Assembly (NCBI GenBank): GCA_009775365.1
Contig: VSPM01000001.1
Coordinates: forward strand, 48,553 to 112,552
Length of the DNA: 64,000 bases
Direction: 5' to 3'
Source of the DNA: Muribaculaceae bacterium
GTDB lineage: Bacteria > Bacteroidota > Bacteroidia > Bacteroidales > Muribaculaceae
The translations under genes and the position numbers were made by a program. The notes under the pieces are model-generated. The model made no database searches, was not told where the DNA came from, and saw only the letters and a list, made by a program, of their open reading frames with translations. Below are positions 58,807 to 64,000 of this stretch, piece by piece. Position 1 is the stretch's first letter; each line of letters begins with the position of its first letter.

Positions 58807-61052
58807 AGGGTGAGTGTTACTGTTGCGAGAACATTTGCTGTGGCTTGTGCTGCAAATCCGGCATAGCGGTAGATCACGGGTTTGCCGTCTTCCAGATAGT
58901 AGCCGGCGCCTGAGTAGCCGTTGTTGAAATATTTCTCATTGAAGAGGTTATAGACAGTCACTCCGAGGCGGAGCTCTTTTGTGGCGGGGAGTTTTTTAAA
59001 TGTGTAGGCCAAAGAGAGGTCAGACACAAAGTAGGAGTCGAGCTTGGCCTCAGCGCTACGGGCATTGTTCATATACTGGCTCGACACATAGCGGCTCATG
59101 AGAGAGATGTCGAAACCTGCGGCATGGAAATTAAATGCGTTGTGCATAATCACATCGGGAGAAAAAGAGATAGGAGTGTCGCCGCAGTCGATGGTGATCG
59201 GGTTTGTCCATTCATCCTCGTAGATATATTCCACAAAATTGCGTATGCGGTTGCGCGAGAAAGTGGCGTTGATTTGCCAGTCGAACCAGTCGGCGGGCTT
59301 TAGCGAGCCTTGCAGCTCAATGCCCATGCGGTAAGAGTCGGGCACATTCACGCTGATGGCGTTGCCGGTGTCGGAGAGTTGTCCAGTGGCCACAAGCTGG
59401 TTCTTATAGTCCATCAGATAGAGATTCGCTCCAATTGAAAAGAGCCTGTGGGAGAAAGAATATCCGAGCTCATAGTCAAACATTCTTTCCGCCTCCGGAT
59501 AATGCCCGGGGTCGCTGTCGGTGAAGTTGTCTCTTGTAGGCTCCTTGTGAGCGACGCTCCAGGAGGCATAGGCACGATGCGACTTATTGTTATAGGCCAC
59601 CCCTAACTTCGGGTTGAAGAAATTCCAGTCGCGGTGGATGTCAAGGCGTGCCATGGCATCGGTGTTCCAGTCGAAATTGTCGCTTGCCCCGGTGATTGTG
59701 TAGTGGATGTGGCGATACTGGAGGTCGGCATAAGCGGATATCCCGTTCCGGATGTCATAGTCGGCGCGGACAAAAATATTTGAGTCAAACTTGCGTCCCG
59801 TGTTATGATAATATGGCTGCAAAGGATTGATGGGGCCTACATAATTACGCACCCATTTTATTTGTCCGAAATGGTTCCCTCTGTGCCAGTTGGCTGCGCC
59901 GCCGGCTGTGAGCGAAAGCGAGTTCTTCTTGAAATTCACGTTAAACATACCGCCTCCGAAATCGTTGTCATTATTCTTCAGGCGAATAAGGTCTGATTTT
60001 TTTATCTTGTTCCCTTCCGCGTCGAGAAATGGCGGCAGGCCGTATTCGGAAAGAGTGCGGTCTGTCTTGTACTGGTCATAATATCCATCCCCCTTTGTGT
60101 AGTGCAGGGCGGCGTTTATTGTGACATATTGCCCTGCATTCCGGTTGAACAGCAATTGGAAATGATGCTGGGTGAAATTGTCGCACTGGTCGGGATAGAA
60201 AGCGGTTTTCCCTTCGGAATCAGTGTATTTCCCACAAGGATTATAGCGCCGGCCATATAGCTCCATGTCTTCTTTAGAGGCGTAATCCCAGGCCATGTAG
60301 GTCTGCTCTTTTCCTCCGAATGCGAGAATACGCAGAGAGGTGTTGTCGGAGCGGTAAGCAAGCTGCCCCATGTAGCTCCACAGCTTGGAGAAAGCGCGGT
60401 CGATATATCCGTCAGACCCTATATGGCTGAATCTTGCGTCGGCGCTCCAGTGTTCGCCGAAAAGGCCGGATGACACTTTGATTGTCTCTTTATTTGAATT
60501 GAAGGAGCCATACGAAACCGATACCGAGGCTGAACGCTCGGTAGACGGAGCGTCGGTGAGCATGTTGATCGACGCGCCGAAAGCCCCTGCTCCGTTTGTG
60601 GAAGTCCCGGCTCCGCGCTGCACCTGGATGTCGCGCAAAGAGGAGGCAAGGTCGGGCATGTTGACCCAATACACATTGTGGCTTTCGCTGTCGTTGATAG
60701 GCACACCGTTGGCAGTGATGTTTATTCGTGATGCATCGCTTCCTCTCACTCTTATGCCTCCATATCCAATGCCTCCTCCGGCATCGCTCGTGGCCACAAT
60801 CGAGGGGGTCATCTCAAGCAGGTTAGGGATGTCTCGGCCGTCGTTAGCCTTGGCTATTTCCTTACGGCTTATGTTGGTGAAGGCCACCGGAGTCTTCACG
60901 CCGGCGCGATTTGCGGTTATTTCCACTCCATTGAGTTCAACTGCGAGAGTGTCTGTCATTTCATAAGCAGACACCGGTGCGGCATTTTCTGCCATGCAGG
61001 GGAGGCCAATCATGGAAGCCATGACCGCTCCCCATGAAAAGCGATGTTTCAT
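58803..61052 (-). CDS. TonB-dependent receptor for thiamine
   Basis: The 749-aa outer-membrane receptor has a signal peptide (MKHRFSWGAVMASMIGLPCMA) and a TonB box near 38-52 (LAVELNGVEITANRAG). The plug covers about 55-165 (VAFTNISRKEIAKANDGRDIPNLLEMTPSIVATSDAGGGIGYGGIRVRGSDASR in parts), followed by a 22-strand barrel. It lies directly behind a TPP riboswitch, so its expression should fall when TPP is plentiful. It overlaps pnuT by four bases. Confidence 0.9.
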   Translation of the reverse strand: MKHRFSWGAVMASMIGLPCMAENAAPVSAYEMTDTLAVELNGVEITANRAGVKTPVAFTNISRKEIAKANDGRDIPNLLEMTPSIVATSDAGGGIGYGGIRVRGSDASRINITANGVPINDSESHNVYWVNMPDLASSLRDIQVQRGAGTSTNGAGAFGASINMLTDAPSTERSASVSVSYGSFNSNKETIKVSSGLFGEHWSADARFSHIGSDGYIDRAFSKLWSYMGQLAYRSDNTSLRILAFGGKEQTYMAWDYASKEDMELYGRRYNPCGKYTDSEGKTAFYPDQCDNFTQHHFQLLFNRNAGQYVTINAALHYTKGDGYYDQYKTDRTLSEYGLPPFLDAEGNKIKKSDLIRLKNNDNDFGGGMFNVNFKKNSLSLTAGGAANWHRGNHFGQIKWVRNYVGPINPLQPYYHNTGRKFDSNIFVRADYDIRNGISAYADLQYRHIHYTITGASDNFDWNTDAMARLDIHRDWNFFNPKLGVAYNNKSHRAYASWSVAHKEPTRDNFTDSDPGHYPEAERMFDYELGYSFSHRLFSIGANLYLMDYKNQLVATGQLSDTGNAISVNVPDSYRMGIELQGSLKPADWFDWQINATFSRNRIRNFVEYIYEDEWTNPITIDCGDTPISFSPDVIMHNAFNFHAAGFDISLMSRYVSSQYMNNARSAEAKLDSYFVSDLSLAYTFKKLPATKELRLGVTVYNLFNEKYFNNGYSGAGYYLEDGKPVIYRYAGFAAQATANVLATVTLTL

Positions 61053-61069
61053 GAGTTAAAATTTTTCTT

Positions 61070-61183
61070 TACGCCGGTACTAACCGGATCAAGTTCAAAG
61101 GGTCTGTTCTCAGCCCCACATCCGCATGAGAATCATCTGTTAGAAGATAAAGCCCGAATTGCAACGGAAATGGTGCACCCCTA
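61070..61183 (-). ncRNA. TPP (THI box) riboswitch
   Basis: On the minus strand the conserved THI elements appear in order: GGGGTGC (61175-61181), a variable arm, GGGGCTGAGA (61108-61117), ACCCTTTGAACTTGATCCGG, and a terminal GTACCGGCG near 61072. It sits in the 5' leader of the thiamine receptor/PnuT operon, 18 bases or so before the ATG. No separate terminator is seen between it and the start codon, so control of translation initiation is more likely than attenuation. Confidence 0.92.
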
Positions 61184-61320
61184 AATATGTTATGCCGTCA
61201 TTCCGGTGCCGGCCTGATGGCATTGTGACAGCAAAGATACGAAATATTATGCAGTGGCTGAATATTTTTTTGCTGTAATTTGTTATCGAGGTATAGAAAG
61301 GTTATAAAGAAAAGGAAGAA

Positions 61321-61788
61321 ATGAGAAAAGAAGATATTATGCGGGAGGCTATCTCTCTCGCCGACAACAATGTCAGAAACGGGGGAGGCCCGTTCGGAGC
61401 CGTGATTGTGAAGGATGGCAAGGTTGTTGCCACCGGCGTAAACCGGGTCACTGCCAACAATGACCCCACGGCACATGCCGAGGTCAGTGCAATACGCAAT
61501 GCCTGCAAGAAACTGAAGACATTCGACCTCAGCGGCTGTGAGATATATTCGTCTTGCGAGCCGTGCCCGATGTGTCTCGGAGCCATATACTGGTCGCGCA
61601 TCAAAAAGATATATTATGGCAACAGCAAGGCTGACGCAAAAGACATAGGGTTTGACGATTCTTTCATATATGATGAGCTGGCTTTGCCCTACGGGCAGCG
61701 CCATGTGGCTATGGAGAGGCTTCTGGGCGACGAGGCAATAGCCACCTTCAATGAATGGAAGAGCAAGCCGGACAAAACTGAATACTGA
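61321..61788 (+). CDS. guaD: Nucleoside/guanine deaminase
   Basis: The 155-aa cytidine-deaminase-fold enzyme has the zinc and proton-shuttle motif HAEV (His52, Glu54) and SSCEPCPMCLGAI (Cys82, Cys85). The C-terminal part (DIGFDDSFIYDELALPYGQRHVAMERLL) fits the B. subtilis GuaD type, which turns guanine into xanthine. It could instead act on another purine base. A purine-rich stretch (AAAGGAAGAA) precedes the ATG. A terminator follows at 61802. Confidence 0.85.
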   Translation: MRKEDIMREAISLADNNVRNGGGPFGAVIVKDGKVVATGVNRVTANNDPTAHAEVSAIRNACKKLKTFDLSGCEIYSSCEPCPMCLGAIYWSRIKKIYYGNSKADAKDIGFDDSFIYDELALPYGQRHVAMERLLGDEAIATFNEWKSKPDKTEY

Positions 61789-61801
61789 AGCAAGTGTTTT
61801 T

Positions 61802-61835
61802 GAGCGCGTCGTACATTTGTACAACGCGCTCTTAA
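61802..61835 (+). terminator. Terminator after guaD
   Basis: The stem GAGCGCGT (61802-61809) with ACGCGCTC (61824-61831) is extended by an inner GTACA/TGTAC helix and followed by TT. The T-run is short, so it may be a weak terminator. Confidence 0.65.
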
Positions 61836-61868
61836 CGATTTGAATAAATTTGAAAAATTAGAGGAATC

Positions 61869-61902
61869 TTTGTGATTGCATGCGCAAAAAGTGTTATCTT
61901 TG
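61869..61902 (+). promoter_or_regulatory. Promoter of the TPR/LuxR-type regulator
   Basis: TTTG (61869-61872), a 22-base spacer and TATCTTTG (61895-61902) match the Bacteroidetes consensus. The leader to ATG 62035 is about 125 bases and holds no clear hairpin. Confidence 0.65.
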
Positions 61903-62034
61903 CCAAGTGAGCTGATGGCTAAGAGAGTCAGATTGTCTTAGTGGTCAACTCTCTGTTTTAATTTTTTCTGAATTTTTGATACTATTGGCCATAGCGATCC
62001 ATGGCCGATATGTCGCTTAAATATTGAACTGGCC

Positions 62035-63699
62035 ATGTTGAGGATTCCAAAGCCGGGATGCCGCTGTGTAATAGTCATGATAATGGCTGTATTCTTCCTG
62101 TCTGCGCGGGCAGACATCGTGCGGGGAGACGGGGAAGGATGCGATACGGTGAAGGAACTTGACAGAATGTTTTTCAGAGCTGAGAAGGCTATGGAAAATA
62201 AAGACTATGTAAATGCGTTGAGGATGTATGACCGCATATGCGACAAGTCGGTGGAGGCCCGGGATAAGGATGGCGAATGCCTTAGCCTCTACAACATGGG
62301 AGTCGTATATTACACGCTTGCACAAGACGGGGAGGCTCTGAACTATTTTCAGAAGGCTTACAAGATGTGTCTTGAAAATAAATTAAAAGTGGGTCGCGAA
62401 ATATTGGTGCTCAACGGCATTGCCGGTATATTTTTCAAGCAAAATGACATTGGGAAAGCCAAAAAATTTGTGGAAAGAGCTTACAGGCTCGCATTGGACA
62501 ACGACATCAAGGGTCAGATAGAGGTGCTTGCTGCCGATCTGGCTCTGATCTGCAATAAGGAGGGCAGATATGAGGAGGCTGAGAAATTCATAGAGATTTC
62601 ATTCAGAAATATTGAGGGCGACAAGGAGGCAGAGAGCCGCACGCTTACGATTCTTGCTGAAACCAGATTCAATCAGAAAAGACATGACGATGTGATTTCT
62701 CTTTCGAGTAAAATTCTGGATAATGAACACACATCATCATTCAATAAGGCAATTGTCTTTGCTTACCTTATAAGCATATATACAGACAGGCGGCAATTCG
62801 AGAAGGGGAAGTCATATATTGACCGGGCAATAGAGAATGCGGATGTCTCCAACAAAAGTTATGTCTTCGATGTGATATCCGGGCTTTATGAAAAGTCGGG
62901 AAGCCATGCGCTCGCATTGCAGATGAAAGACTCGATAATCATGTATCAGGACAGCCTGTCAAAGACATCCAACCTCAGAGTGGTGGAGGGTGCGCACACA
63001 CAGTTTGAGATGATGAAATATAAGGCTGACACGGAAAAAAGGATGGCTGTGATGCGTCAGAGAAACCTGACAATGGGATTTGTGGTGAGCACCGGCACCC
63101 TTGTGCTAATACTTATAATAATCATTATAAGCCGGCAGAAAATAAAGATGCGTCTCAGCCATCAGCTCACTAAAGCGGCTCTTGAAAACGAGCATAAGGA
63201 GAATCTGCTCAATCAAGAGCGGATACGCGAGACGGAACTGATAGCACGGCATGAACGTGAGATGATGAAAAAGGAAATAGAGCAAAAGGGCAGAGAGCTT
63301 TCGGCGACTGCGATGTTTGTGACATCGCGTAACGAGCTTATAGAAGATATTGTGAAAAGGCTTGAAATAATCAATGACAAATATGACATAGACGATATAA
63401 GAAAACTTAATGTTTCGTTAAGGCAACAGGCGCGTTCCTCTATTGACCGCGAGAGCCTTGTCGTGAATTTCGAGGCTGCCGACCCTGATTTTGCACGTAG
63501 GCTTATGAGCGAGCATCCGGATCTTCTTGACAGCGACGTGAGATTCCTTTCTTATGTCAGGATGAATATGCAAAACAAAGACATTGCCTCGCTCCTAAAC
63601 ATAGCCTCCGATTCATGCAAAAGAAGGAAAATAAGATTGAGTAAAAAGCTCGGGCTGTCCACATCGGGCGACTTGTATAACTATATTGTCGGGATATGA
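62035..63699 (+). CDS. Membrane TPR protein with C-terminal LuxR-type HTH
   Basis: The 554-aa protein has a signal-like N-terminus (CVIVMIMAVFFLSARA), periplasmic TPR repeats over about 40-300 (SLYNMGVVYYTLAQDGEALNYFQKAYKMC; GIAGIFFKQNDIGKAKKFVERAYRLA), one membrane helix near 346-368 and a long coiled coil (375-440). The C-terminal HTH is at about 490-550 (MNMQNKDIASLLNIASDSCKRRKIRLSKKLGL). It is a one-component transmembrane regulator analogous to 26127-27755 but with a LuxR-like instead of an AraC-like domain. The target is unknown. Confidence 0.82.
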   Translation: MLRIPKPGCRCVIVMIMAVFFLSARADIVRGDGEGCDTVKELDRMFFRAEKAMENKDYVNALRMYDRICDKSVEARDKDGECLSLYNMGVVYYTLAQDGEALNYFQKAYKMCLENKLKVGREILVLNGIAGIFFKQNDIGKAKKFVERAYRLALDNDIKGQIEVLAADLALICNKEGRYEEAEKFIEISFRNIEGDKEAESRTLTILAETRFNQKRHDDVISLSSKILDNEHTSSFNKAIVFAYLISIYTDRRQFEKGKSYIDRAIENADVSNKSYVFDVISGLYEKSGSHALALQMKDSIIMYQDSLSKTSNLRVVEGAHTQFEMMKYKADTEKRMAVMRQRNLTMGFVVSTGTLVLILIIIIISRQKIKMRLSHQLTKAALENEHKENLLNQERIRETELIARHEREMMKKEIEQKGRELSATAMFVTSRNELIEDIVKRLEIINDKYDIDDIRKLNVSLRQQARSSIDRESLVVNFEAADPDFARRLMSEHPDLLDSDVRFLSYVRMNMQNKDIASLLNIASDSCKRRKIRLSKKLGLSTSGDLYNYIVGI

Positions 63700-63847
63700 A
63701 ATGGAATAGTGTTTTACGATAAATAAATTCTTCTGTCGGAATGTCAGGCGCATATTGCCGCATGAAACGATTGTTGATTTTTTTAATGTCAAAATGCCAT
63801 GAATATAGCCGTTAACATATTTGTCACCTATTTGTCACCCCATAGTT

Positions 63848-63879
63848 TTTGGCCGAATTGTTGCAAAGAACTAACTTTA
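63848..63879 (+). promoter_or_regulatory. Promoter of a short terminal transcript
   Basis: TTTG (63848-63851), a 20-base spacer and TAACTTTA (63872-63879, one mismatch) form a good promoter. Transcription from about 63885 would run about 110 bases to the terminator at 63962-63995 with no credible gene. It may be a small RNA or a leader attenuating a gene beyond the window. Confidence 0.5.
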
Positions 63880-63961
63880 GGGCATCAAACAAAAAATTTG
63901 TTAACCCTACTAAATTATCCTCTATACGCGAGTTCGGGATAAGGAACACCATAAAAAAGTT

Positions 63962-63995
63962 GAATCGGCAGCTTGAAAAAGCTGCCGATTCTTTT
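63962..63995 (+). terminator. Strong hairpin near the window end
   Basis: A perfect 13-bp stem (GAATCGGCAGCTT at 63962-63974 with its complement at 63979-63991) is closed by a GAAA tetraloop and followed by TTTT. It is a good intrinsic terminator on the plus strand; the minus strand also has a T-rich tract after the stem. Confidence 0.8.
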
Positions 63996-64000
63996 GGTAA

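Noticed and set aside
63799..63942. 47-codon open frame beginning ATGAATATAGCC
   Set aside because: Overlaps the promoter at 63848-63879, and has no signal or recognisable motif. Probably chance.

Overview
The window reads as chromosomal DNA of a Bacteroidales bacterium, most likely a gut Muribaculaceae-type organism. The evidence is a SusC/SusD polysaccharide utilisation locus (PUL) with a hybrid two-component regulator, Bacteroidetes promoters of the TTTG-N19-22-TAnnTTTG type in front of many genes, type IX secretion (T9SS) C-terminal tails, a cytochrome b558-type fumarate reductase operon and DUF4230/DUF4834 proteins. Family assignments come from reading the proteins; no database search was possible. 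No tRNA, rRNA, CRISPR array or complete insertion sequence was seen.

Layout. (1) 1-13.5 kb: a fructan (probably levan-type) PUL. It has a hybrid two-component sensor with a periplasmic sugar-binding domain (2411-5161), SusC, SusD, a DUF4960-like surface glycan-binding lipoprotein and a GH32 lipoprotein. It is preceded by wreckage: a 5'-truncated GH32 joined to a copy of the susC leader, a frameshifted YD-like fragment, and a TPR-HTH regulator with a large in-frame deletion. (2) 13.6-17.6 kb: a His-rich small lipoprotein, two DUF4230 proteins, a broken GH43, a GT2 glycosyltransferase and a small secreted protein with a T9SS-like tail. (3) 17.8-21.7 kb: fumarate reductase/succinate dehydrogenase. 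(4) 21.9-30.5 kb: a sugar aminotransferase directly behind a PorZ-like T9SS component, then a membrane TPR-HTH regulator and a large GEVED/T9SS cargo protein. (5) 30.7-33.9 kb: yebC and pheT. (6) 34-36.5 kb: an A+T-rich type II restriction-modification pair (probably SacI family) beside a relic of a histidine kinase gene.

(7) 36.7-44.3 kb is the most interesting region. A long-form phosphatidylserine-decarboxylase-like enzyme is flanked by two paralogous GadC-type amino-acid antiporters, with an MFS carrier and a DcaP-like porin in the divergent operon. A normal pssA/psd phospholipid pair sits at 47-48 kb, so this enzyme is probably not the housekeeping lipid enzyme. An amino-acid decarboxylation/antiport (acid resistance or amine-producing) system built on a pyruvoyl enzyme is a reasonable hypothesis. 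(8) 44.3-50.5 kb: histidine kinase, HAD phosphatase, DUF4834, pssA, psd, a lipid kinase and a Ca/Na exchanger. (9) 50.6-58.2 kb: a MacAB-TolC-like efflux operon divergent from a response regulator/kinase pair. (10) 58.2-61.2 kb: a TPP riboswitch controlling a TonB receptor and a PnuT-like thiamine transporter. (11) 61.3-64 kb: a guanine-deaminase-like enzyme, a TPR/LuxR-type membrane regulator and a short promoter-to-terminator transcript.

Recurrent themes are gene remnants with internal deletions or homopolymer frameshifts, terminator-like hairpins placed immediately before start codons (16.75 kb, 42.6 kb), and a 9-bp tandem repeat (consensus AAGGTCTTT) in two unrelated noncoding leaders.
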